DNA of 64,000 nt from Spongiimicrobium salis (GCF_043678055.1 NZ_JBHEQA010000001.1:1054001-1118000), one strand, 5' to 3'. Shown: positions 27,551 to 35,611, counted from the first letter of the stretch. Notes: generated by a model not told the origin, from the sequence alone. Numbers and translations are program-made.

Positions 27551-28564
27551 CTAAAGTGAGTTCCTTTTGATTAAATTCAAAGAGGTAATCAATTGGGTAG
27601 TCCCTCCATTTTTAACATGGTCAGCGGCTTTTTTGGCCATGTCGTTAAAGTCTGTGGATATGGTGGTAATCCCGCCAAAAATAATTTGTTTGACCACATG
27701 ATCGTTATGTGACAGAATTCCGATATCCCGTCCGATGCTGAAGTCATTATTATGGGCATCGCGCAGTACTTCCCATAGAAAGGTATCACTGATAAAGAAA
27801 TAAAGATGATTTTTCTTTAGGGAACCAGAAGCATATTTTTCTTTTACCTCTCCGTTAATTCCATGGGTTTCTACAAAGGTATTGAAGGCATTGAAAACCC
27901 CTATGGGGTAGTCTGCTTCATCATTGAAAAACAGTACCATTTTTTCATAGCGATTAATTTTTGGCAAAAGTTCAACCAGCTTTGTATAGGTATTCTCCTC
28001 AAACTCCTGAGAAATATAGGAATAGTCCTTGGGCATGGGCAGATAACGATCTATAATCAGTAATTTTTGTGGGGGGATGGTCACCAACAAAGGACGTATC
28101 TTAGGAATGGGAATGGGTGCGACAACATACATGCCGTATTTTCCTTTGATGTTTGAAAAAATAGTTTCGAAAATGCCGCTGTTGTTATGATGAAAGAAAA
28201 CATCGATCTGGAATCGTTTGCCCAATTCTTTTCGGAATGTATTATAGAATTCCTCCTGGAAACGTTGAAAAGAGTACATTAACAAGGCTATCTTGAGCGT
28301 AACCTTGGTTTCCTGACTTATAATATAATAGCCTTTTAATTTCTTGGATTCTACTAATCCGCGTTCCTTAAGTTCTTCGTAGGCCTTTACGATGGTTTTA
28401 CGCGCAAAACCCAATTCCTGGACCATTTCATTGATTGAAGGTAACTTATCCCCTGTAACCAGAGCTCCAGCATCGATGGCTTCGATAATCCCATGCACTA
28501 GTTGCTCGTGCTTGGATAGGGTATTTACATTTTGAAGATTTCTTATGTTCTGCAGTAACTCCAT
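27551..28564 (-). CDS. GntR-type regulator with LacI-like ligand-binding domain
   Basis: A 337-residue transcription regulator. Residues about 30-85 form a GntR winged helix (GDKLPSINEMVQELGFARKT … LKERGLVESKKLKGYYI). The remaining 250 residues resemble the periplasmic-binding-protein fold used by LacI regulators (VTLKIALLMYSFQRFQEEF, VLFFNDEADYPIGVFNAFNT, RDIGILSHNDHVVKQIIFGG). Such hybrid regulators often sit beside sugar-utilisation loci in Bacteroidota. It lies directly upstream of susC on the same strand with a 216-base gap holding the susC promoter, so it probably controls this locus in response to the imported sugar. Confidence 0.9.
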   Translation of the reverse strand: MELLQNIRNLQNVNTLSKHEQLVHGIIEAIDAGALVTGDKLPSINEMVQELGFARKTIVKAYEELKERGLVESKKLKGYYIISQETKVTLKIALLMYSFQRFQEEFYNTFRKELGKRFQIDVFFHHNNSGIFETIFSNIKGKYGMYVVAPIPIPKIRPLLVTIPPQKLLIIDRYLPMPKDYSYISQEFEENTYTKLVELLPKINRYEKMVLFFNDEADYPIGVFNAFNTFVETHGINGEVKEKYASGSLKKNHLYFFISDTFLWEVLRDAHNNDFSIGRDIGILSHNDHVVKQIIFGGITTISTDFNDMAKKAADHVKNGGTTQLITSLNLIKRNSL

Positions 28565-28742
28565 GAATGGCTTGCGGTAGTACTTTTGTCTTGGCTTTTG
28601 TTGGTATTAAGTCCATAATATTACAAAAAAAAAGATGAAGCTTCAGCACAAAATAATTCCTAAGCCATGATCTAAAGCCGAAAATAGCTTCTTCACATCC
28701 TTGTGGGATTACCATTTCAATAGAGGAAAAATAGTTCAAAAT

Positions 28743-28776
28743 CAATGGAAGGTATTCTGTGAATGACCTTCCATTG
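28743..28776 (-). terminator. Strong hairpin after the Cys-rich peptide gene
   Basis: CAATGGAAGGT (28743-28753) pairs with ACCTTCCATTG (28766-28776), and inside it ATTC pairs with GAAT with one bulged G. It lies 8 bases past the stop of the peptide gene on the minus strand. Confidence 0.7.
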
Positions 28777-28783
28777 TTCTATT

Positions 28784-28969
28784 TTAGTCTTGACAACAAA
28801 TGCACACCCCATGGGTTGGATGTGGATGGGTTCCTGCGGGACAGGTGGAATCTGCATTAAATTGTGGAGATCTACAAACAACTCCACCACTGGGAGAAAG
28901 TCCTCCCTGCAATTTTTTTTGTTCGGGCAGTGTAAGTACCTTTCCTAAACTTGAAACATTCTTTAGCAT
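28784..28969 (-). CDS. Cys-rich peptide with double-glycine leader
   Basis: A 61-residue precursor-like peptide. The leader MLKNVSSLGKVLTLPEQ is followed by KKLQGG, a double glycine; the remainder (LSPSGGVVCRSPQ … GVCICCQD) carries five Cys plus several His and Pro. The ATG at 28969 is chosen because it reproduces the start of the related peptides at 2.4, 32.1 and 61.6 kb, although the frame is open for 17 further codons. It is followed at once by a strong hairpin terminator. Family knowledge: such leaders are cut and exported by C39-peptidase ABC transporters; none is in this window. The mature peptide's role is unknown. Confidence 0.7.
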   Translation of the reverse strand: MLKNVSSLGKVLTLPEQKKLQGGLSPSGGVVCRSPQFNADSTCPAGTHPHPTHGVCICCQD

Positions 28970-29082
28970 AGTCTTAAAAATTAATGATTTAAAATTCCGT
29001 GAACATTTTGAGACACGCACGGTCTATGTCTATTTTCAATATTTTAAAAATACGAAAATATTCGCTATTAATTTTTATTATT

Positions 29083-29119
29083 CTTTCTTTTTTTAAAGAA
29101 TTTACTTTCTTTTTTTAAA
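29083..29119. repeat. Exact 15-bp direct repeat next to recQ
   Basis: CTTTCTTTTTTTAAA occurs at 29083-29097 and 29105-29119, 22 bases apart, just past the recQ stop. The second copy touches the recQ end. On the minus strand it lies in front of the Cys-rich peptide gene. Confidence 0.6.
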
Positions 29120-31213
29120 CTACTCGTTTGCTCCGTTCAGATATAAGCCCAGTTTTATTTTCCAATACGGCCATTTTCCTTCAAAATGATCAAAATACGG
29201 TTTTAGTCCTTCTTCTTTCAAGACATTTTTTGCACTTTTTAGCTTTTCCATATCCTCTTCCTCAAAAAACTGCTGTAAATCTACCTTTCCTCCTTCTTCG
29301 TGAATACGTTGTAAATGACCATATACAGTGTCTTCCTTTAATTCCCGTTGTTCTGCGATCTCTGCCACGGAGCATCCCTCTTGAAATAAGGCAAAAGATT
29401 TTTTATGCGTTGCCAACTTGGGCGTTACAGCTTTTTGATGATTTTTAATCGCTTCGATAAAGACGTCGGCATATTTCTCCAACTTCGCCTTTCCCACACC
29501 CAAAACTCCCGAAAATTCAGCTCTGTTTACTGGCAATTTCTTTTCCATATCCTTTAGTGAGGCATCTCCAAAAATAACATAGGCCGGAACACCTTCCTTA
29601 GTCGCAATTTGCAATCGCAACATCCTAAGTTTATCGAATAAGGTATCTTGGGTTGCACGTTTCCTTTTTTGCGTTTTTTCTTTGGTGGGCTCTTGATGCA
29701 ATACCGCTAATTGAACAGGGCGCTTTCCCTTTAAAATCTCCCAGGCCAACGATGTTAACTGCAATTGTCCGTTCATTTTAAAATTAATTTCCAGCACGCC
29801 CTGATTCAGTAATTGTATGATATATTGTTGCAGATCTTGCCAGGATACGTCCTTGACCGCGCCATAGGTTTTGATTTGCTGGTAGCCTTTATCATAGATT
29901 TGGGCATTTTGAGCCCCTCGCAGTACATCCACTAGAACACCCATTGGTTCTTTTTCTTTTAAACGGGCAACGGCCGAGCAGATTTTTTGCACCAGAACGG
30001 TAGCTTCAAAATAGGCGGGAGGTCGTTTACAGACGTCACAATGCCCACAATTACCCCCAAGCTCTTCCCCAAAATAATGGAGCAAGGCAATTCGCCGGCA
30101 ACTCAGTGCCTCGGCATACTGCTGCATGCGTTCCAATTTTGCGTATTGTACAGCAGCATTTGCACTCTGATCGATAAACTTCCGCAACTGTACCACATCA
30201 GCATAACTATAAAAAAGTAAGGTTGCTGCCGGGAGGCCATCTCGACCACTTCTTCCGATTTCCTGATAATAGCCCTCGATATTCTTAGGCAAATTATAAT
30301 GAATTACCCAACGCACATTACTTTTGTCAATCCCCATCCCAAAGGCAATGGTCGCCACAATAATTGGCGTTCTGTCATTGATAAAATCTTCCTGTACCCG
30401 GGTTCGTTCTTCATAAGTCATTCCTGCGTGATAGGCTTTGGCAGCATATCCCGAATCCCGTAGTTTTAGGGCTAATTTTTCGGTTCCCTTTCTACTTAGG
30501 CAATAGATAATACCGCTCTCCTCAGAACGATGTTCCAAAAAGGTGAAAATCTTCCCTATTCGATCTAATCCTGGCAATACTTCAAGGTAAAGGTTTTGTC
30601 GATTGAAGGAAGCAATATGACGCTGTGCCTCTTTTACATTCAATTGTGCTACGATATCATCCTGTGTAGTACGGTCTGCCGTTGCAGTCAATGCCATCAT
30701 AGGGACTTGGGGAAATTCCTTTTTCAGGTTCCCCAATTGGGTATAGGCAGGCCTGAAGTCGTGTCCCCACGCAGAAATGCAATGTGCCTCATCTACAGCA
30801 AAAAGACTGATGACCATGTCCTTTAACAGCAGTTGAAGTCCTCCCAAACTTTCCGGTGCAATATAGAAGAGTTTTAATTCCCCTTTTTTCAATGCCTGAA
30901 TGGTTTCTTCCTGCGCTTCCGGTCTTAAGGAACTATTGTAATATGCTGCCGCCACTCCATTCGCCTTGAGTACATCTACCTGATCTTTCATCAATGCGAT
31001 CAAAGGCGATATTACAATGGCCGTGCCCTCTTTGGCCAGCGCTGGCAATTGATAACAGAGTGATTTCCCTCCCCCTGTTGGCATAATGGCCAAGACATCC
31101 TTGGCAGATAGCACATCGGATATAATATCGTATTGATTGGGGCGAAAGGTATCATAGCCAAAATGCGTCTTCAGCAATGCAAGCAATTCAGATTTGGGTA
31201 GTATCTCGGACAT
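29120..31213 (-). CDS. recQ: ATP-dependent DNA helicase RecQ
   Basis: A 697-residue 3'-5' DNA helicase for repair and recombination. Walker A is MPTGGGKS with K50; motif II is DEAH at 141-144 (AVDEAHCISAWGHDFRP); motif III is ALTATA; motif VI is YYQEIGRSGRDG. The RQC zinc site is visible as CRRIALLHYFGEELGGNCGH followed by CDVC. An HRDC domain lies at about residues 520-600 (KLRMLRLQIATKEGVPAYVI), and an additional 90-residue C-terminal helical part follows (CSVAEIAEQRELKEDTVYGHL), also found in other RecQ proteins of this class. Full length; single gene. Confidence 0.97.
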   Translation of the reverse strand: MSEILPKSELLALLKTHFGYDTFRPNQYDIISDVLSAKDVLAIMPTGGGKSLCYQLPALAKEGTAIVISPLIALMKDQVDVLKANGVAAAYYNSSLRPEAQEETIQALKKGELKLFYIAPESLGGLQLLLKDMVISLFAVDEAHCISAWGHDFRPAYTQLGNLKKEFPQVPMMALTATADRTTQDDIVAQLNVKEAQRHIASFNRQNLYLEVLPGLDRIGKIFTFLEHRSEESGIIYCLSRKGTEKLALKLRDSGYAAKAYHAGMTYEERTRVQEDFINDRTPIIVATIAFGMGIDKSNVRWVIHYNLPKNIEGYYQEIGRSGRDGLPAATLLFYSYADVVQLRKFIDQSANAAVQYAKLERMQQYAEALSCRRIALLHYFGEELGGNCGHCDVCKRPPAYFEATVLVQKICSAVARLKEKEPMGVLVDVLRGAQNAQIYDKGYQQIKTYGAVKDVSWQDLQQYIIQLLNQGVLEINFKMNGQLQLTSLAWEILKGKRPVQLAVLHQEPTKEKTQKRKRATQDTLFDKLRMLRLQIATKEGVPAYVIFGDASLKDMEKKLPVNRAEFSGVLGVGKAKLEKYADVFIEAIKNHQKAVTPKLATHKKSFALFQEGCSVAEIAEQRELKEDTVYGHLQRIHEEGGKVDLQQFFEEEDMEKLKSAKNVLKEEGLKPYFDHFEGKWPYWKIKLGLYLNGANE

Positions 31214-31427
31214 GTGTTAAAAATAAGGATTGTTCTTTAATTGTAATTTTTCCAATACGTTCTTTCCATGGGAATCATAGGAAATATATTTTCTACCATT
31301 ATATCTTCCCTATTGCTCTAGCATTGCGATAAAACTTTATGGCAACCAAAATATAGGTTTCCCATACGCATATTCGAGGGAAACCTATCTTTAGTTTGTC
31401 TGATGTATCTGGTATCTTATCTCTGGT

Positions 31428-31775
31428 TTAAGAAGCACTCTTATTCCCCAACATCAATAGTTCATAACATTTGATTTCGGTGATATAACGCCGTTCCCCA
31501 TCTTTGGTTTCATAGGAACGATGGGTTAGTTTTCCTTCAAGGGCCACTTCTTTGCCTTTGATTAAATAATTTTCTACAATTTCAGCGGTATTGCCCCAAG
31601 CAATAATATTGTGCCATTGGGTATCCGTAATTTTTTCGCCTTGGGCCGTTTTGTAGGTCTCATTGGTCGCAAGCGCGAATTTTGCCAGTTTTTTACCATC
31701 TTCCATGGTAAGGATTTCTGGGTCCTGTCCTAAGTTTCCAATCAACTGTACTTTGTTTCTAAGTGCATTCATCAT
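31428..31775 (-). CDS. ssb: Short single-stranded DNA-binding protein
   Basis: A 115-residue SSB with the OB fold complete: NKVQLIGNLGQDPEILTMED, KKLAKFALATNETY, TQWHNIIAWGNTAEIVENYL, KGKEVALEGKLTHRSYETKD and TEIKCYELLMLG. It lacks the Gly/Pro linker and the acidic C-terminal tip that recruits partner proteins in the housekeeping SSB, so it is likely a second, shorter paralog. Two consecutive ATG codons leave the start uncertain by one residue (31775 or 31772). It lies downstream of a region with CGTTT repeats and upstream of recQ, 214 bases away. Confidence 0.92.
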   Translation of the reverse strand: MMNALRNKVQLIGNLGQDPEILTMEDGKKLAKFALATNETYKTAQGEKITDTQWHNIIAWGNTAEIVENYLIKGKEVALEGKLTHRSYETKDGERRYITEIKCYELLMLGNKSAS

Positions 31776-31881
31776 AATAAAATTTTAAGGTTAAACAATT
31801 GATACTATCGAGTTCTGATGTTTCGACGAGGCAAACTTAAGCCCCATTTCCCCTACGATTCGGTTAGGAAGCATTTATTTT

Positions 31882-31913
31882 CGTTTGTAAACGTTTGTAG
31901 TCGTTTGAAAACG
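31882..31913. promoter_or_regulatory. Two phased CGTTT-NN-AAACG palindromes upstream of ssb
   Basis: CGTTTGTAAACG (31882-31893) and CGTTTGAAAACG (31902-31913) are both palindromes of the form CGTTT-NN-AAACG with centres exactly 20 bases apart. A further CGTTTG at 31892 makes three direct copies at 10-base steps. The spacing of two helical turns fits cooperative binding of a dimeric regulator 106 bases before the ssb start. Confidence 0.5.
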
Positions 31914-32053
31914 AATATAATTTCCATCAACACAGACTATTTCAATTCATCAATGCATTTCACCTAAACAAAATACTTTATAATTAATTGTAATATTTTT
32001 CTTACTTTTATAAAATAATCAGCTATCATCCTTAAGGCATCCGTAGCAAGTTC

Positions 32054-32088
32054 ATTGGGAAAGTATCCCTCAATCGGGGTTACCCAAT
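32054..32088 (+). repeat. Two-step hairpin in front of a peptide gene
   Basis: ATTGGG (32054-32059) pairs with CCCAAT (32083-32088). Inside, ATCCC (32065-32069) pairs with GGGGT (32076-32080) with one T·G. It ends 58 bases before the peptide ATG and may be part of its mRNA leader. Confidence 0.4.
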
Positions 32089-32146
32089 CAAAGAAATAGT
32101 ATCGTACTTAATGCACAACTTTAAACAATCATTAAAATTATTCAGT

Positions 32147-32311
32147 ATGGAAAATGTATTAAACCTAGGTAAAGTTTTAACCAAATCAGAACAACAATCC
32201 ATCCATGGCGCCGATAAATATCGTAATTGCACATGTGACCCTTGTGATTTAACCTGTAGCAGTAGTGGTCTTTGTCCTGACTGTGAAGTGGAGGATATGC
32301 CAGAGGATTAG
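32147..32311 (+). CDS. Cys-rich peptide with bacteriocin-like leader
   Basis: A 54-residue precursor-like peptide. The leader MENVLNLGKVLTKSEQQSIH ends in GA in place of GG. The remaining 30 residues hold six Cys in paired spacing (CTCDPC, then C-x5-C-x2-C) and end in an acidic tail (EVEDMPED). The ATG at 32147 gives the same leader as the peptides at 28.8 and 61.6 kb; an in-frame ATG at 32111 would add 12 residues. It is followed by a textbook terminator, which supports it as an independent transcript. No exporter or modification gene is adjacent. Confidence 0.7.
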   Translation: MENVLNLGKVLTKSEQQSIHGADKYRNCTCDPCDLTCSSSGLCPDCEVEDMPED

Positions 32312-32339
32312 GAGTTGTTCTATGAAATTCACAGAGACT

Positions 32340-32363
32340 AGCGAACTACGGTTCGCTTTTTTT
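32340..32363 (+). terminator. Terminator with UACG tetraloop
   Basis: AGCGAAC (32340-32346), loop TACG, GTTCGCT (32351-32357), then six more Ts. The C(UACG)G tetraloop is exceptionally stable. Confidence 0.9.
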
Positions 32364-32571
32364 ATGATTGTCCTCATCGTAAATTCATAAGCTTCTTTCA
32401 CAATACTATGACTTCTTTGACAGAATACAATTATACGATCGGTAAAAATATGTGCCAGCGTACCAATATATCATCCATAAGAATAAGATACCTCTATGTG
32501 ATATGAGCTAAAGATTCCGCTTTAGTTCACTATATTCACTACCTTTAAAAGGAATACAAGCACAACACCCT

Positions 32572-32949
32572 ATGGATGTACAACAAAACAAAGAAAACGC
32601 CATAGCCTTTTATAAAATGGCCTATGAGGGCAATCCCAAAGAAGCCATAGCATTATATGTTGGACAAGAATATATTCAACACAATCCGGATGTGGCCGAC
32701 GGCATCCAGGGTTTCATTGATTATTTTGAACGGATGCAAAGCGAATATCCTGACAAGTCCATTTCTTTTGTACGATGCATTGCCGAAGGAAATCTGGTGG
32801 CGCTGCATACGCATCAGACCTGGCCGGGAAACGACCAATATGTCACGATGGATTTTTTTCGTTTCGATGAACAAGGAAAAATATGCGAACATTGGGATGC
32901 CATACAACAGATTCCCGAGCAATCTGCGAACCCCAATACCATGTATTGA
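32572..32949 (+). CDS. SnoaL-like NTF2-fold protein
   Basis: A 125-residue cytoplasmic protein of the SnoaL-like polyketide-cyclase/NTF2 superfamily. The N-terminal helix (VQQNKENAIAFYKMAYEGNP), YIQHNPDVADGIQGFIDYF, VRCIAEGNLVALHTHQTWPG and FFRFDEQGKICEHWDAIQ are the characteristic pieces, with IEHWD-type ending. Small relatives are annotated as predicted SnoaL-like aldol-condensation enzymes, but substrates are unknown. It lies 16 bases ahead of the MORN-like protein gene, so the two may be co-transcribed. Confidence 0.85.
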   Translation: MDVQQNKENAIAFYKMAYEGNPKEAIALYVGQEYIQHNPDVADGIQGFIDYFERMQSEYPDKSISFVRCIAEGNLVALHTHQTWPGNDQYVTMDFFRFDEQGKICEHWDAIQQIPEQSANPNTMY

Positions 32950-32965
32950 TTAACTACTCCCATAA

Positions 32966-33499
32966 ATGAATGTTATAGTACGACATATGATTATCGTCTT
33001 CCTGCTTTTATTGGCCGCACTGCCCTTACGGGCTCAGACCAAAGATACCCTCCAAATGAAAGAGATCTATCTGGAAAATGATTTGGTCTACCGCCAATCC
33101 AATGACGAACGCTTTAGTGGCGTGGTCCAGCACAAACGCAAAAATGGGCATTTGGTCTATGAAGAAGTATACGAGGATGGCATTATCCGGGAAGCCTATG
33201 AGTATTATAACGGAAAAGGGAAATTTCTTTATCGCAAAACTTTATACCAATCCTATAAACTTTGGGTCCTTGAAAAAGAATTTATCTATGGAAAATCCAA
33301 AAAAGATTGGAGTCAAATCAATAGTTATAATGAAAAGGGCCAGAAAATACTGGAAGAGGGCTTTGAAAACGAAAAACTAGTGTACCGCTGCGAATATTTG
33401 GGCAAAAAGAAGCACGGACAGGAATTCTGTTATACGGACGAGGGCGACGTACTGATTCAGGAATATATTCACGGCAAAAAAGTGCGAAAGAAAAAATGA
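32966..33499 (+). CDS. Exported MORN-repeat-like protein
   Basis: A 177-residue protein with an N-terminal signal peptide (MIIVFLLLLAALPLRAQ). The remainder shows MORN/YwqK-like repeats built from Gly/Tyr/Lys/Glu: KNGHLVYEEVYEDGIIREAY, EYYNGKGKFLYRKTLYQSYK, NSYNEKGQKILEEGFENEKL and KKKHGQEFCYTDEGDVLIQE. The C terminus is very basic (GKKVRKKK). Such repeats are found in many Bacteroidota exported proteins with no assigned function. ATG at 32966 starts a 24-residue signal; no downstream start fits better. It follows the SnoaL-like gene by 16 bases. Confidence 0.75.
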   Translation: MNVIVRHMIIVFLLLLAALPLRAQTKDTLQMKEIYLENDLVYRQSNDERFSGVVQHKRKNGHLVYEEVYEDGIIREAYEYYNGKGKFLYRKTLYQSYKLWVLEKEFIYGKSKKDWSQINSYNEKGQKILEEGFENEKLVYRCEYLGKKKHGQEFCYTDEGDVLIQEYIHGKKVRKKK

Positions 33500-33546
33500 C
33501 ATCAGGTGTATTGACCGCTGTTTTCCTAAAACTATAGGCTAGACTT

Positions 33547-34068
33547 ATGAAAAAAAATTTAGAAACCGATCGCCTCCTCCTTCGAGAATTTGAAATCACT
33601 GATTCCTATTTCATTCTTAGCTTGCTCAATACGCCCGGATGGTTGGAATTTATTGGTGACCGGGGTGTGAAAACGGTATTGGATGCCAAAAAATATTTGG
33701 AAACCGGTCCTTTATACAGTTATCGTGAGCATGGGTACGGCCTTTGGGCTCTTCAACTAAAACATAACGGAAAATGTATTGGTATGTGCGGATTGCTGAA
33801 GCGAAGTCGTTTCAAATATGCAGACATCGGTTTTGCCATTTTGCCTAATTTTGCAGGCAAAGGATATGGATTTGAAGCGGCTTCCGCCACTATGACTTAT
33901 GCCACACAAGTATTGAACATTCCAAGGATAATCGCCATTACCAAACCCGAAAACAAGGCATCCATAAAGCTATTACAAAAACTGGGGCTTCATTTTGACA
34001 GGACAGCAGAATACCCCAAAAATAATTTCGTCTCGGTTTTTGTGCCTAGCCAGACGATTGAAAGCTAA
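33547..34068 (+). CDS. GNAT N-acetyltransferase (RimJ/RimL-like)
   Basis: A 173-residue GNAT enzyme transferring acetyl from acetyl-CoA to an amine, perhaps a protein N-terminus. The typical start ETDRLLLREFEITDSYFIL is present, the central strand is CIGMCGLLKRSRFKYADIGF, and the acetyl-CoA loop is ILPNFAGKGYGFEAASATMT (a variant of Q/RxxGxG/A: FAGKGYG). The C-terminal helix ENKASIKLLQKLGLHF is also typical. Substrate unknown. It stands alone, 48 bases after the MORN-like gene. Confidence 0.9.
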   Translation: MKKNLETDRLLLREFEITDSYFILSLLNTPGWLEFIGDRGVKTVLDAKKYLETGPLYSYREHGYGLWALQLKHNGKCIGMCGLLKRSRFKYADIGFAILPNFAGKGYGFEAASATMTYATQVLNIPRIIAITKPENKASIKLLQKLGLHFDRTAEYPKNNFVSVFVPSQTIES

Positions 34069-34130
34069 AATTACCACTAGATTTCACATAGCATTAACGA
34101 GATCCTTCCTTATTAGAATTTCAGAACTTT

Positions 34131-34138
34131 TATCTTTG
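34131..34138 (+). promoter_or_regulatory. TATCTTTG -7 promoter element
   Basis: An exact TAnnTTTG match 59 bases before the DUF2911 start. A clear TTG at the expected distance upstream is not seen. Confidence 0.45.
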
Positions 34139-34197
34139 CCAAAAATTGATTTTCCTCAGTCTATCTTATGAGGTTCCTATAGAAAAAAATACTTCAG

Positions 34198-35064
34198 ATG
34201 AAAAAAAGATATTATAGTAGTTTATTGGCCCTCTTCCTTTGTACCATAGGTATTCAAGCGCAAATCAATAAACCCAGTCTAAGCCCCCGTATTGTTACCC
34301 AACAACAGGTTGGTCTTGCCAATATTACTTTGGAATATGGGCAACCCAATGCCCAAGGGCGGAAAATATTTGGTGCCTTGATTCCTTACGGAAAATTATG
34401 GCGTACCGGCGCCAATGCCTCCACAAAAATCACTTTTGATACTGAAATTGCCTTAGCAGGCAATAAGATTCCAGCAGGTACCTACGGCCTTTATAGTATC
34501 CCAGGTAAAAAGGACTGGACCATCATTATTCATAAAAACAGTAAACTTTGGGGTGCGGGAGGCTATAAAGCGGAAGAAAATCTATTGCGATTTACGGTTC
34601 CCGTGACGCCACTAAAATATGCCAGGGAAACCTTTAGTATCCATTTTGAAAATTTCAACACCAACGGAGGGGATATGGTAATTGCTTGGGAAAATACGAA
34701 AATCGCCATTCCGTTGTTCGTGGATTCGGACGCCCTTATTTTTGCTGAAATCGATGCTAAAATTACCAATGCCTCCGGAGATATTAGTGCGCAGACTTAT
34801 TTTGATGCCGCCCAGTTCTATTATCTGAAAAATGTAAAATTGGATACGGCCACCGCTTGGTTCGATAAGGCCATTGCCATGCGGCCCAATGCTTTTTGGT
34901 ATGTGTATTACAGGGCTGAATTGGCCTACCACCTTAAAGATTACAAAACGGCCAAAACCTATGCCAGCACGTCCTTAGAAGGGGCTAAAGCCAGTAGTTC
35001 GAGCGACTATGGCTATATTGCCAAATGTACCTTGCTCTTGGAAAAAATCGCACAAAAAAGTTAA
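34198..35064 (+). CDS. DUF2911 family exported protein
   Basis: A 288-residue protein with a signal peptide (YYSSLLALFLCTIGIQAQ). The DUF2911 region follows: RIVTQQQVGLANITLEYGQP, GALIPYGKLWRTGANASTKI, AGTYGLYSIPGKKDWTIIIH and ETFSIHFENF. The last 100 residues have a TPR-like helical repeat (AQFYYLKNVKLDTATAWFDK, AELAYHLKDYKTAKTYASTS). DUF2911 is common in Bacteroidota and has no known activity. It is followed after 10 bases by an acetyltransferase gene in the same direction. Confidence 0.9.
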   Translation: MKKRYYSSLLALFLCTIGIQAQINKPSLSPRIVTQQQVGLANITLEYGQPNAQGRKIFGALIPYGKLWRTGANASTKITFDTEIALAGNKIPAGTYGLYSIPGKKDWTIIIHKNSKLWGAGGYKAEENLLRFTVPVTPLKYARETFSIHFENFNTNGGDMVIAWENTKIAIPLFVDSDALIFAEIDAKITNASGDISAQTYFDAAQFYYLKNVKLDTATAWFDKAIAMRPNAFWYVYYRAELAYHLKDYKTAKTYASTSLEGAKASSSSDYGYIAKCTLLLEKIAQKS

Positions 35065-35074
35065 GTATCCCAAC

Positions 35075-35611
35075 ATGCGCTATTTGCTGCAAGGAGAACA
35101 TACGGCCCGTATGCTATTCCGAGAGGTCCGAACTACGGATTATGAAGATTGGTTACCGTTTTTCCAAAATCCTTTGAGTCATCAATACTGGGTGGCCAAT
35201 TATGAAAGTCCGGAAAAAGAATGCAACAAATGGTACGCACGCCAAAAGCAACGCTATGAGGAAGGTTTAGGCGGAATGAATGCCCTTATTGAACGAGATA
35301 GCGGTTTATTGGTGGGGCATTGTGGATTACTGGTACAGGAAGTAGATGGGCAGCAGGCGCTGGAAATCGGGTATTCCTTACTACCTCAATTTTGGAATAA
35401 AGGCTTTGCCACCGAAGCAGCAATGCACTGCAGGGATATTGCTTTTAAAAAACAGTATGCAGATCGTCTAATTTCCATCATCAGCCTAAGTAACCTTCCT
35501 TCCCAGCAAGTAGCGCTTAAAAACGGTATGCATAGAGATTACCAAACGATCTATCGCAATAATCCAGTGTATATTTTCAGGATAGATCGTGAGACATGGG
35601 AAAAATTATAA
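35075..35611 (+). CDS. GNAT N-acetyltransferase
   Basis: A 178-residue GNAT protein. The start at ATG 35075 (MRYLLQGEHTARMLFREVRT) is preferred because the longer frame would overlap the DUF2911 stop and add a non-family extension of 22 residues. The acetyl-CoA region is YSLLPQFWNKGFATEAAMHC, with FWNKGFA as the Q/RxxGxG/A variant, and the closing helix is NLPSQQVALKNGMHRDYQ. This is the class of RimJ/RimL-type enzymes; the substrate is not evident. It probably shares a transcript with the DUF2911 gene. Confidence 0.88.
   Translation: MRYLLQGEHTARMLFREVRTTDYEDWLPFFQNPLSHQYWVANYESPEKECNKWYARQKQRYEEGLGGMNALIERDSGLLVGHCGLLVQEVDGQQALEIGYSLLPQFWNKGFATEAAMHCRDIAFKKQYADRLISIISLSNLPSQQVALKNGMHRDYQTIYRNNPVYIFRIDRETWEKL

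Larger units (their letters stand above)
31776..32146. other. Intergenic region between ssb and a Cys-rich peptide gene
   Basis: A 371-base divergent intergenic stretch. It holds the phased CGTTT palindromes (31882-31913) and the hairpin at 32054-32088, described separately. The 31930-32030 part is very AT-rich and may hold promoters, but no exact TAnnTTTG is present. No further gene seen. Confidence 0.6.

Noticed and set aside
31882..31913. CGTTTG direct repeats considered as a CRISPR-like array
   Set aside because: Unit is only 10 bases without spacers; fits operator sites better.
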